Origin: Globomyces pollinis-pini
Lineage: Eukaryota > Chytridiomycota > Chytridiomycetes > Rhizophydiales > Globomycetaceae
Reading direction: 5' to 3'
NCBI GenBank assembly: GCA_025399215.1
Contig: MU621090.1
Location: 124,001 to 188,000 of the forward strand
Length of the DNA: 64,000 nt
Shown: piece by piece, positions 39,301 to 50,650 of the stretch
How positions within the stretch are numbered: the stretch's first letter is position 1
How the letters are laid out: every line of letters begins with the position of its first letter
The notes under the pieces: generated by a model
Database searches by the model: none
What the model was told of the DNA's origin: nothing
Seen by the model: only the letters and a program-made list of their open reading frames with translations
Program-made: the position numbers and the translations under genes

Positions 39301-39496
39301 AGTAACACATTGTGCTCCTTTTGTGAAAAGTCCACAACTAATCCGATATATCCGCGACCAAGGAATAGTAAGCTACAGTTATGGGGGTATGAACAATGAG
39401 AAGGGGTCAGTGGAAGCACAACTCAAAGGAGGATTAGATGGGATTATTGTAGACCGAGTGGTAGATGTTCGTAAAATATTAAATTCTAATAAATAA
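36317..39496 (+). CDS. GDE1: GDE1-type SPX-ankyrin-glycerophosphodiesterase, 949 aa
   Basis: Cytosolic glycerophosphodiester phosphodiesterase that hydrolyses glycerophosphocholine, with a phosphate-sensing SPX domain. SPX begins MKFEKSLVLLDTH and continues through INYQKANLNGFKRIIKK (about the first 160 residues). Ankyrin repeats follow (NNGQTILHRLCS, YLGRTFLHLACKKNH, FGYENIIQELLKNGVNV), then a beta-rich linker. The C-terminal GDPD domain has VGHRGLGMN, GENTVESL, DVQLTKDLVPIIYHDF and FNIEVKYP, then DGIIVDRVVDV near the end. Nine gaps of 26-37 nt plus one of 89 nt leave exactly 950 codons; the 89-nt gap is the triple intron listed separately. The C-terminal part of SPX is poorly conserved and its splicing is less certain. 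Confidence 0.9.
37019..37107 (+). other. Three head-to-tail minimal introns in GDE1 (zero-length exons)
   Basis: The 89-nt gap splits into GT...AG units 37019-37047 (29 nt), 37048-37077 (30 nt) and 37078-37107 (30 nt). Removing the first unit alone gives a TAG after nine codons; removing the first two gives TAG after nine codons; removing all three joins SLLVNK to NFNSFYLFDAAANYN in the frame of the ankyrin repeats. A single 89-nt intron would give the same protein. Confidence 0.7.
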
Positions 39497-39831
39497 GACG
39501 ACATCTTGAGAATATATTTCGTTGAGCATCTCATGATTTTTTTTCACTGCTCTTTTCGTATTAATGAAGTCATGTTTTCGTTTTGTGATACCATGAAACG
39601 AATAAATTAAAAATCCTTAGAATCTTCCAACCCAAATACCCAGCCTCTGATACCGGAACACACCAGCCATTGTACGTGCTACCACAGCGAAGTACTCCTC
39701 TCTCATCTTGACTTGTCATAATCTCGTTCTTTTTCTTCCTGTGTGTCACCTGATGTGGCATTCAGTTTAGCACTAACCCGTCTTATTCCTACCCACTTTC
39801 TGTTACTTTATCATCTGGTTCAGAATTCATC
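39497..39831. other. 335-bp intergenic region before GDH2
   Basis: Contains the GDE1 3' UTR and GDH2 promoter. The last about 100 bp are rich in C and T on the plus strand. No gene, RNA or repeat is seen. Confidence 0.45.
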
Positions 39832-42800
39832 ATGCTCTCTTCTGCTCCAGTTTTGCGTTCTATTGCTCGCCGTGCCTCCTTTTCCAGGTCTTCAAATATG
39901 GTCTTGAACCATCTGGCATCTGCTCCTTTCAAACGGAGTTACGTTTCCTTAAATTATTCTTATAAGCCATCAAAATTCCTTTATCCTACTAAATTATTTT
40001 TAAACCGCACCATTGCCAGTGCTGTTTTCCCTGGAAAAGCTGAACAAATGAAATTGGTCACCTCTTTCATCAAAGAAAAATCATTCATTCCTCAAGATTT
40101 GATTGACCAAGAAGTTAATTCATTCTACAAGTAATCACTTCGAAAATCGCGCGTACTAACATTAATAGCAACCTGGGAATCGATGATATGTATTTTGAAG
40201 AAGAAGCTGCAGAACAAGTTGCGGAGCATATCACAAATCTTTACGCTTCAAAAGTTCAAGCTTACATTAGAAATGAATCGATGCCTGAAATTGGATTTAA
40301 ACGTGAAAAAGATAATTCAGCAGTGTTCATCCATACCAGTTATCCTGGCCTGTCTCATCCAAAGAATTACGAAAAATTGTACTCTTTATTAATTAACTTT
40401 CGATAGAATTGATTCTAAATATTTGGATGTTCCGTCTGATGAAACCCCCTTCAGATTGGAGAGTTACTTATCTACTGGACGTGTAGCAAACTCTAAAGAA
40501 ACTGCTCTCCGATGTTTCTTGGTCAGAAGATGTGAATTCGTAAACAGTAATCCAAATGAATCCGAAGCACTTGATATCAACGTTGTTGGTGACAAAAATT
40601 TCTTGTCTCGAACCTCACCAAAAACTCATGATTTATTCCAAACTGTTATGAAACAAGTATTAAAGAACAACAGTCCAATCATTAAGATTGTTGACAACAA
40701 CCGATTAATTATTGGTTTCAAGTATGTCAATATTGCATTCCTAACCAAATAGGCGACGAAGTACTCGTTCTTTCTTCTCTGCCATCAGTGATGTGTTCCA
40801 TTACTACGGGCTTTCCACTTCAAGAAAATACGTTGGTAAGTTTACGTTAATGGTAATGACTAAATAGATCAATTTTCCAATGGTGTAACCATTTGCAGTT
40901 TCTATTTGAAGAAAATCGAAGGACATGCTACTGCTTCGTTATCAAAGAACATTCAGAATATTATTGAAGAAGCTAGTTTAATTTACTGTATGCCAAATAG
41001 CACACTTCAAAAATTTGTGAAAACAAAGGAAATGAGTGGTAATATTGCTTTAATTCACTATTTCTAGTTCAGGAAGCTGTATATGGAAGCGTTGGGTGGA
41101 TTTTTGCCCAGCATTTCTTGAAACGACTTGGTTCAGAATTCACTGGACTGTCCAATATTGTGGATATGAACAACATTGCCCACGTTGAAGTATTGAGCAG
41201 TATCAAAAAACGTCTACGATCAGACACCTTTACTCGAGAATACATTTTAGAAGTCATTCAACAGTACCCTGAACTTATCAAGTTATGTCACCAACACTTC
41301 TCTACCATTCACAACATCCACTCAAGGTATTCATACATGAACTAATGGTCTAGTGTACCACCAATCAGCGATGATAAACTCATGTCAATCATTACTAGAA
41401 CTGTTCAAAATCAAAACGAACTGAAGGTAAATGCCACGTTATTCTAATGAGATGTTTATTAGATTTTTGAATCATATGTCACATTCAACAACAGCATTTT
41501 AAAGACCAACTTTTATAAGTCATCCAAGGTTGCCTTGTCTTTCAGACTTAAACCATCTTTCCTGTCTGAAGTTGAATTTCCACGTCCAGTGTTCGGGTTA
41601 TTCTTAGTTATCGGAGCTGGATTCCGTGGATTCCATGTTCGTTTCCGCGACATTGCTCGAGGTGGTATCCGTATTGTTAAATCACGAAATCGTGAAAACT
41701 ACACTATCAATTTACGTAGTTTATTAGATGAAAATTATGGTTTAGCTGCCACTCAACAAAAGAAAAACAAAGATATTCCTGAAGGAGGTTCAAAGGGAAC
41801 TATTTTGTTAGATTTGGATCATCAAGACAAACCTCGAGTAGCATTTGAAAAATATGTTGATTCAATTCTTGATTTATTGTTGCTGGAAGATAGCCACAAC
41901 CAAGAGAGCCACAATATCGTTGACTTGTACAAACAACCTGAAATTTTATTCTTTGGTCCAGATGAAGGAACTGCCGATATGATGGACTGGGCTTCCCAAC
42001 ATGCAAGAAAACGGTAATTTCTTTATTGTCATTAATACCTACAGTGGTGCTTCGTTCTGGAGTGCATTCACCACCGGAAAGAGTCAATCGATTGGTAAGT
42101 AATTTATGGGTTTTATACATAGGTGGTATCCCACACGACACTTTTGGAATGACTACCAGATCCGTTCATCAATATGTTCTTGGTATCTATCGTAAACTTG
42201 GGCTGGACGTAATGATATTATTTTAACAATATTAGGAAACCCAAGTAACAAAGATGCAAATTGGAGGTCCAGATGGTGATTTGGGTTCAAATGAAATCCT
42301 GATCTCCAAAGACAAAACTATTGGTATTGTTGACGGTTCAGGTGTTGTGTATGATCCAAATGGTTTAGATCGAGAAGAATTAACTAGATTGGCACATGCT
42401 CGAAAAATGATCATTCACTTTGACAAGTCAAAACTGTCTGCAAAGGGATTCTTAGTGTTGGTTGATGATGTGGATGTAACACTTCCAGGTATTATTAGTT
42501 TTAAATATTGATGTACATTAGATGGCACACCAGTTCAATCAGGGCTCGCTTTCCGAAATCAATTCCATTTAAATCCACTCTCATCTGCTGATCTTTTTGT
42601 ACCTTGTGGTGGTAGACCTGAATCTATTGATTTGAGTAACGTTCAAAAACTTTTCCATCCTGATCACACACCGAGATTCAAGTACATTGTTGAAGGTAGT
42701 TTTAAAATGTTTTTAAATACTAGGTGCTAACTTGTTCCTCACTCAAGAAGCGCGCTTGATGCTTGAAAAGGCAGGAGTAGTTGTATTCAAAGACGCTTCG

Positions 42801-43356
42801 GCAAATAAGGGTGGTGTTACTTCGTCTTCCTTAGAAGTTTTAGCAGCTTTATCCTTGAACGAACAAGAATTTGCTGAATGTATGCAAGTGAAACCATCAG
42901 CAGTTCCAAAGTTCTACAAGTCATACGTTGAAGTTGTACAACACATTATTGAAAGAAATGCCGACCTTGAGGTAATGAATAAATGCAAATATTTATTTTT
43001 AGTTTGAAGCTTTATGGAGGGAAAATCAACAAACCAAGAAACCAATCTCAATCCTCTCTGATGATCTATCCTATGCAATTGTGAAACTCAATGAAGAATT
43101 GCAACATACTTCATTATGGGAAAATCTCAGTTTGAGGCGTGTGGTGTTGAATGAGGCTTTACCGAAATTGTTGGTAGAAAAGGTTGGGCTCGAAGAATTA
43201 CTTAAGAGAATTCCTGAACCGTACACGAAAGCTATCTTTGGTGCCTATTTGGCTTCTCGGTTTGTTTACCAATATGGAACCACACCAAGTCAGTTTGCCT
43301 TCTTTGAATACATGGCCCCATACTTTGAGAAAGTATCTCACCTAGAAAATAAATAA
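39832..43356 (+). CDS. GDH2: NAD-specific glutamate dehydrogenase, GDH2 type, 1041 aa
   Basis: Large NAD-dependent glutamate dehydrogenase of the fungal about-115-kDa class; converts glutamate to 2-oxoglutarate and ammonium. Recognised by LGIDDMYFEEEAAEQVAEHI, FGLFLVIGAGFRGFHVRFRD, ARGGIRIVKSR, the catalytic region QQKKNKDIPEGGSKGT, GPDEGTADMMDW, GGIPHDTFGMTTRSVHQYVL, GGPDGDLGSNEI, PCGGRPESIDL and EGANLFLTQEAR with KDASANKGGVTSSSLEV. The N-terminus (MLSSAPVLRSIARRASFSRSS) is Arg/Ser-rich without acidic residues, a probable mitochondrial presequence. Thirteen introns of 27-38 nt leave exactly 1042 codons. Confidence 0.95.
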
Positions 43357-43648
43357 ATCGATAACTTGATGATTTTAACTAACGTTCTATTAAAAATCTA
43401 TGAATTGTTCCATATGGTAAAAGCAAAGATTGAAATGGTCACATTTGTGAAGGGTCCTGCCGCCGGCAGTTAAAAAATAACGCTATGGTTGTACAAAACT
43501 TAAACAAATCGTGAAGTGGGCTTCAAATTATCAACCAAAACGTCAAGGCTCAACCGTGAAACTTCTAAATGCGGGTATGAATTCCCTTGAAGATGCGCCG
43601 CTAAAGTATATTAAGAAACAGTGAAGAAAAATAATCAAGAACTTAGAA

Positions 43649-44514
43649 ATGTTTGTGATTCTAGCATCAGGTAAAATTAAAGTAAAATTGATTGTTTAGT
43701 GTTTTTGATGGCATTTGCTACTCCAATAGATGAGAATACTACTGGTGTTGTCAATATTCTACCAGTTGCTGATATAATTGCAGTGACAACTACTGATACT
43801 CAAACTACTGCATTAACCACTTTGGACACCACTGCGACTACTACTACCATCGCGGTGTTGCCCACTGACGTAGCAAGTACTAACGTGACACTCTCCACAA
43901 CTACTGTAAACAATATTGTGGACACTACGATACCTGTTATTGTCGTTACTCAAACAACCATCGCCATTGCTACTACTGTCCCTCCTGTGGTTACTTTACC
44001 TCCAGTTGTCACAACTGTTCCTCCAGTTATTACTCTTCCTCCTGTGACTGTCCCTGCAACTGTTCCTCCTGTGGTTACTTCGGCCATTATTGCCCCTGCA
44101 ACAACTGTTCAAGTTACTATTCAACCAACTGGAAATCCGGTCACAGTTCCTCCTGTTACCAATGCTCCTGCTACCGATGTAGTTAGACCTACCCAAGTAC
44201 CAGTGGTGACCACAGATGTTCATTCAATTACTACTGCATTTGTTCCAATTCCTACAAGCGTGGTTATTCCAAAAAGTCAGGAACCAGAACCTACTGTAGC
44301 CCCAGTTGTTAATGACGAAAATAAGCTTAGTGAACTTAACAAGAAGATTGATAGTGCACCTGCAGATATAATTGCCAATGGTGATGCAGTTGCTGCTGGT
44401 TATGGTGGAGATCCAAGTGCTCCCACTAAATACGGAGATGACAAAACTAGTTCCTCAATCAAACTGCAAATCTCTTCAATGATCGTGATTGGTACTGTGC
44501 TTCTGTCTCTCTAA
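43649..44514 (+). CDS. Thr/Val/Pro-rich GPI-type surface protein, 278 aa
   Basis: Mucin-like secreted protein. A hydrophobic signal peptide (MFVILASVFLMAFATP) is split by a 29-nt intron (43671-43699). The mature part is dominated by Thr, Val and Pro, with short irregular repeats of the PPVVT/TVPPV kind around 43980-44170, then a small acidic region with EPEPTVAPVVND and VAAGYGGDPSAPT, and a hydrophobic tail (IVIGTVLLSL) suitable for a GPI signal. Expected to be O-glycosylated and bound to the membrane or wall. The gene at 49501 shares the EPEPT-APVVND and AAG-GGDP-AP motifs, so the two are paralogues on either side of Dicer. Confidence 0.75.
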
Positions 44515-44674
44515 AATGTATTATAATATAAAGAGAATGGGATATATCCTCGATTAATTTACTTTATTAAAACTCCTTTGAATTCACTGAGTCAACCATA
44601 AAACACCTGGTGCATAGAATGATCAGTATGCACTCTGAGGGATTGAAATCGTCCACGTTAATTTTTTTACATTA

Positions 44675-47600
44675 ATGACAACCCTTCGCCCTTATCAATT
44701 GGAATTATTCGAAGAAGCGACCAGAAGAAACATCATAGCATTCTTAGATACAGGAAGTGGAAAGACGCTAGTGTCTATTAAACTCATGCAGACTGTATCC
44801 CACCAACAACCTGCAAAATCTGTAAGTTAGCAATGACTTGACCGTCAGATTATATTTCTTTCTCCAACGAACGCTTTAGTAATTCAACAATCTAAATCTA
44901 TAACAAACTATACGGATCTGACAACATGTGATTGTTCTACAGTGGGATTATCAATCATGAATTGGACATTAAAAGATTGGCTAAATCAACTATCTAAATA
45001 CCAAGTGTTGGTCATGACCCCTCAACTTTTATTAAATCTATTGCACCATAGCTATTTAAATCTGGCAAACGATATTTCACTACTCATATTTGACGAATGC
45101 CATCACGCCATGAAGATACATCCTTATCGAACCATAATGGAAGGATTTTATCACAAAATTGAACCAAAAACATCAAAACCGAAAGTACTGGGACTAACTG
45201 CATCTCCAATCTTTCAAGGTGTGATAACTGTCGATGAATCTTACCAAAACATGTTGAAACTACAAAAATTGTTAGATTCAAAAATAATTACCATTCTAGA
45301 TCAGTCAAAGCTAGTAGGATATTCTCAGAAAGTTCAAGGTATGTGAAGATGTTTCTTATCATCAGAGATCTTTGTAGAATATAGCGACTCAGTGTCATCC
45401 AATTCAAATCCAAATGAACAAACAAATTGTAAAATGTTTTTGAACTATTATTTGGAAAAGCTATTGAAACATTTAGTCAAAACTTTGAAAGGTGCTCAAA
45501 CTACAGGACCATTTACAATAAGAGAAGCAAGAGATGTGATTTCTAAAATGGGAAAAGACAGCAATTTATTACCCACAAAATCATTACTGAAAGAAATAGA
45601 GAACATTAATACAATGGATAGTGAACTTGGGTCTTGGTGTGCTGGATATACAGCCCAATCATTATGGAGAAGTCTTGAAAACAACACTGTTTATGATAAA
45701 GAAACGGAAATAATGATACTTCCAACCGCGGAAGATATAACAAAAACAGATGTTTCCGCGAAACTATGGACTCTCATTCGCATTATGAAACAATATCGTA
45801 TTAATGAAGAATTAAACGTGAATCTATTTAGGACAATGATTTTTGTTGATCGACGTAGCTATGCAGCCACAATATGTAAATTCCTCAATCATACCCGACA
45901 TTTGCACTTTACAACATTGAGTTGTGGATACGCAACAGGTTCCAATACCACATCCCACAAAACGTTTCCACAAGGAACTAAATCGAACCGGATATTTGAA
46001 GAATTTCGAACTGGTGATCTAAATACCCTTATTGTTACTCGAGTTGCTGAGGAAGGTATTGATATGTAAACTATTCATTTGTATCACTAAAAATAAGACC
46101 CAATTGTCGATTAGTTGTTTTGTTCGACTTGTTTCGTTCTAATGTGGGATATGTACAAACCAGAGGCCGCGCTCGTGATGTGCACGATTCAAAATATATA
46201 ATTCTAGTGAAGAAAGGAAACTTGAAAGCTTTGAAGCAAATTACTGATGCTAAAGTGGCAGAGTCAGTGACGAAGCGTTTGGCTAAAGAGATGATGTCAA
46301 AGTGTACTGAACTGATGGCCGTTCCCAATTTCTACAGGCACGAGAATGATGATAGTCTAATTGATATTATATCCAGTGACAATAACATCGTAAGAACTTC
46401 TAAAGGTGCAACAATAACGGAGTTTGGTGCAGTTCAGTTGGTTCATTGGTACTCTTCCAGTATGCATAAAGGTGGGTTTAAGCCAGTGTATGATATTGTT
46501 TGGCATCCCAAGAGCAACGATTCAGAAGCATGGAGGCGTATTGTCGACCGCTGGACTGAGCAATCAAAGGCCGGGCTAATGGATACCAAGGAAGTCAGAA
46601 CATTGATATCAGGCTTTTCCAGCGATGGGCCAACATTTGGCCATATATATTCATGCACCATTTTTATCAATGATCAACCCATAACAGTTTTAGGGTTGAT
46701 GAAAACTACTAGAAAAATGGCGAAAAGCAATGCTGCTCTATTTATGTGCTGGTATTTGTATAAACAGAAGCATTTAAATGATCATTTGCTTCCAAAGGAA
46801 AAGTTTGAACGTCTGGAAAGAAAACGTGAAGCCATTAGAACACAGTCCGACAGAGCTTTCACAGATTCATCAACTATATCGCCTCAAAATGTTCCTAATG
46901 CTTTTGGCTCACTCACGAATGTATCGAACATCTTCATTACGGTTTTATTAATACAGCAAGATGATGCATCGATGGCGACCACTTTTAAAACCAATGTGTT
47001 GGCATTGGGTACCAAATATCCATTACCAACCGGAGATATAATGCAAATACCACTTTGGATGCATAATCAACAATATAGTACAAAATGTATTCCCTTTTCT
47101 GAATCTGCAATTGCGCTTAGCCCTGAACAACTTGTAGTTTTATCAGACTATCAGAAAGTGTTGATGAAGAGCTGTTTCAAAAGAACTCTTGGGGAATCTA
47201 AAACTGTAAATAACACTGAACCCGACTACTATTTGATTCCAGTGAATATGAAACTTGACAGATGGGAAATTGATTGGCATCATATGACGTTCGCGTTGGA
47301 CAATACTGTGAAGCCAAAGTTGCTTTCCTTGATTAATTACTTAACCCATACTATAACAACCCAGAAGTTTGTTGACGGAAGTCTTAATTATCATATCAAT
47401 GAAATGAAACAGTTTCCCGATACACACAAAGCCGATCAATCATTGTTAAACATCGATCAAACAGCTATTTTAAATTCTATATTGTCTGATATTGTGGTGT
47501 TTACTCCACACAATGATTTTCGGTATTACCTTTTAAAGTTTAGCAATAACACTGCTAAGTCTACATTTAACAAGAAAAGAGGAGACAAAAAATTGGCATT

Positions 47601-49209
47601 GACATATTTAGATTATTTCGAGAACTTGGGATATACAATATCAGAACCTAATAGTTTTGCGGTCGAAGGGAAACCAGTTCCGTTGTTGAAAAATAGGAGA
47701 ATTCAAAAAGAAGAAACTACCATGAATGAAGATGATGAAAATTGTAGAAGAGTAATTCTATTACTAGAAGCTTGTAACGTCCTTCCATTTAATGGAAAAT
47801 ATCTCACACTGGTTCATTTATTTCCAAGTTTGTATCATCAAATACAGTTACATTGTTTGGTAGATGATTTTTTCACTCAAACTGGTTTCCCTAAAATACC
47901 ACATCATATGATATTACCAGCTTTTTGTGCTCCGAATGCAAATGAAGGTTATGATTATGAAAGGTTGGAAACAATGGGTGATGCCTTTCTTAAATATGCG
48001 GTGACGGTTTCAATATATCATCAACAAAACAATATATCAGAGCATGAATTGTCGAATAATCGTGGTCGTGCCATCAGCAATCAGAATTTATATAGTATTG
48101 GTATGGACAAGAAGTTGGATGGCTTTTTAAATATCAATGGATTTGTATGGCAGCTATGGAAGTTTCCCAATGAAACAAATCCCGATTCCTGTAGTGGAGG
48201 TGTTTTTGATAGAAAGTGGAGCAAGAAGATGTTGGCGGACTTTTTGGAAGCCATAATTGGTGCATATTGGATGGCAACTGGTCATGACAGTACTTTGTCA
48301 ATATTGCGTATGTTGGGGATAATATCTGAACCTTCTAACATGTCAAGACACATTCCGCCGTATAAAAGCGGATTCGGTGATATTGATGATAATGTACAAA
48401 AGTTTTTAAACTTTCGATTCAACGATCCAAAACTACTAATCCAATCTCTAACTCACAGTTCAGTATCCACTAGTTCCAACTACGAAAGATTGGAATTTCT
48501 TGGGGATGCAATATTAGATTTTTTCATCATTGATTATACATATCGGCAATATCCAGATGCCACCCCCGCGATGCTCAGTTTGCTTCGACAAGCCGCTGTG
48601 AATAATGATAGTTTTTGCAGAATGACGCACTATCTGGGTATATACAAGTACATTCGGCTTCAATCACAAGGTCTGCAATCTCAAATAGAAGTGTACATTA
48701 ATTATTTGAATACAATGCCACCATTATCAGATCCATACGAGTCTATTTTAGAAGGTAATGGTGTTTGGATATTGCTAAGTTTTTAGGTCCAAAGATTCTA
48801 GGGGATGTATTTGAGTCCGTTGTTGGAGCAATATATCTGGATTCCTGTTGTAGTTTTGAAACAGTACAACAGGTCATCTATCCATTGTGGAGGCCTTTTC
48901 TTGATCTTTACGTCACGCCAAGCACAGTTAAAATGAATCCGATCAGAAAACTGCTAGAGTACTTACAGAGTGAAGGATTTACTTCCTCTGATATAGAATA
49001 CAAGTAATCGATAAACGTTTTTAATTTTCAGATATAGTACATTGGAAGGATTGTATGAATGCAGACTTTATCTATTGGGCCATTTTATCATTAAAGCCGA
49101 AGGCAATTCCCAACATTCTTCAAAATACAATGTCTGTAAAGAAGGGATTCAGTGGTTCCATCAATCAGATCAGGTTATGAAACTCCTTAAAGGATGTAAC
49201 AGTCCCTGA
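44675..49209 (+). CDS. Dicer-like ribonuclease III, 1462 aa
   Basis: RNAi enzyme that cuts double-stranded RNA into small RNAs. Domain order: DExD/H helicase (Walker A LDTGSGKT about 24-31, DECH box in LLIFDECHHAM, GLTASP, motif VI QTRGRARD); dimerisation (DUF283-like) domain; PAZ-like region with YLDYFENLGYTI; RNase IIIa with YERLETMGDAFLK and ADFLEAIIGAYW; RNase IIIb with YERLEFLGDAILDFF and GDVFESVVGAIYLDS; C-terminal dsRBD-like region. All four acidic signature positions of each RNase III domain look intact, so an active enzyme is likely. Introns of 27, 27, 32, 32 and 28 nt leave exactly 1463 codons. Sits between two related Thr-rich genes. Confidence 0.93.
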
Positions 49210-49500
49210 TTATTTGTTTCACAATAAAATGTGTTGGAATTGGCTGTAAATGTTGGGCTCAGGAGAGGGCTCATATTGGTGAAACACATGAGTTTTCTAT
49301 TTATCCAGTAGGCATGAGAAGAGTGGTTGGAATGGTGATGTAAAAGCTAAAATAAGAATCAGATATATGAAAAGAACAGAAAGTCGGATGATGCAGAGAG
49401 TAGTATTTGAGGGATTCATTGGGCAATTGAGATCCTGATCGTTTGTGTTCGTTCTGGGAGAAAAACGGCCAAGTGACACAAACCGTTCAGGAATCTATAA

Positions 49501-50526
49501 ATGCAAGACCCTGTTCAAATGTTCCAACTAATGAAATTTCTAGACTTATATTTCTTGCTTTTTAGTGTCGCATCACAAACGACAGACCTGAGTTTGGTGT
49601 CCTCAACACTTACCAGCGAACCAACCACAACTGTATCAGTAACAAACACCATTGCATTAGTAACAACCACAAAACAACAAAAAACCACAAAAGCAACAAA
49701 AACAACAAAGACTAGAACCAAGACAAGTTTGTTAAGAACATTGTCTGCAACAGTTCTTCCAACTGTCGGTCTTGAAGACTATCCCTCCAGTTCAACTTCA
49801 AAAACCACCACCCGAAGAAGTAGAACAACCGTCTCTCCTGTCACTGATGAACAATCAACTACTTCGAAACGTACAACAACTAGAAGGGGCACTCTCACTA
49901 CCAACGTATTGGACTCTACTACATCCGTTAAAACTACTCAAGCCATCCCAACTGCCAATGAGTCTCCTGTTGTTGTTATTCCAACTATTAACACCATTCC
50001 TCTCCCCACTATTGTGACTCTTCCCCTCCCAACTATTGTTACTCTTCCACCCATCCAATCAACAACTCGACCAACCATTCAACCGACTATTCAACCAATC
50101 AAAACTACTCGTGTAGAAACTTCCCGTTCCGAACCAACTATGGTTGATACTACTAGGCCTGTGAATTTTCCAACGAATGTTGTTACATCTCTCCCCATGA
50201 CCACTTCCATTAAAACTGATTTGCCAATTTTCGAACCAGAGCCAACATCAGCACCTGTTGTGAATGATGTTGCAGTGTTAATTGATGCCAATAGAAATAT
50301 TGACAACGCTCCACCGTCTTTAGCCAACACCGATGGTGGAGATCCGGGTGTACCGGTCAGTGCACAACACAGTTTGATGAATCCACACGGAGGCAAGACC
50401 AACATTGATCCAGTAGCAGCTGGTCTTGGAGGAGATCCTACAGCCCCAAAGCTCCAGTCACAAGGAAATCTAGAAGCCGTTTTCTCACCAGCTAAACTCC
50501 TTCTATCCTTGTTATTGGTTCTATAG
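49501..50526 (+). CDS. Thr-rich GPI-type surface protein, paralogue of the 43649 gene, 341 aa
   Basis: Intronless mucin-like gene. The signal segment is MKFLDLYFLLFSVASQT, so translation may start at the third methionine (49531) rather than at 49501. The body is Thr/Ser-rich with Lys/Arg-rich blocks (TTKQQKTTKATKTTKTRTK) and PLPTIV repeats. A tail with EPEPTSAPVVND and DPVAAGLGGDPTAP matches the other Thr-rich gene, and the C-terminus (SPAKLLLSLLLVL) looks like a GPI signal. The AATAAA at 50541-50546 is a likely poly(A) signal. The gene at 43649 has an intron in its signal peptide and this one does not. Confidence 0.75.
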   Translation: MQDPVQMFQLMKFLDLYFLLFSVASQTTDLSLVSSTLTSEPTTTVSVTNTIALVTTTKQQKTTKATKTTKTRTKTSLLRTLSATVLPTVGLEDYPSSSTSKTTTRRSRTTVSPVTDEQSTTSKRTTTRRGTLTTNVLDSTTSVKTTQAIPTANESPVVVIPTINTIPLPTIVTLPLPTIVTLPPIQSTTRPTIQPTIQPIKTTRVETSRSEPTMVDTTRPVNFPTNVVTSLPMTTSIKTDLPIFEPEPTSAPVVNDVAVLIDANRNIDNAPPSLANTDGGDPGVPVSAQHSLMNPHGGKTNIDPVAAGLGGDPTAPKLQSQGNLEAVFSPAKLLLSLLLVL

Positions 50527-50650
50527 ATATTACTGTTTAGAATAAAAATGTATCCAATATCGAATTATTTGTGTTTGAACATTTTAATGGACTAATTAGG
50601 GTGGCGTTGGTCTTATGATTTTTTTTACATTTTAACTCTACAACAATTCA

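Noticed and set aside
43457..43469. Near-palindrome CTGCCGCCGGCAG as a hairpin terminator
   Set aside because: Such intrinsic terminators are bacterial; in this eukaryotic spacer it is more likely part of an unannotated small exon or chance.
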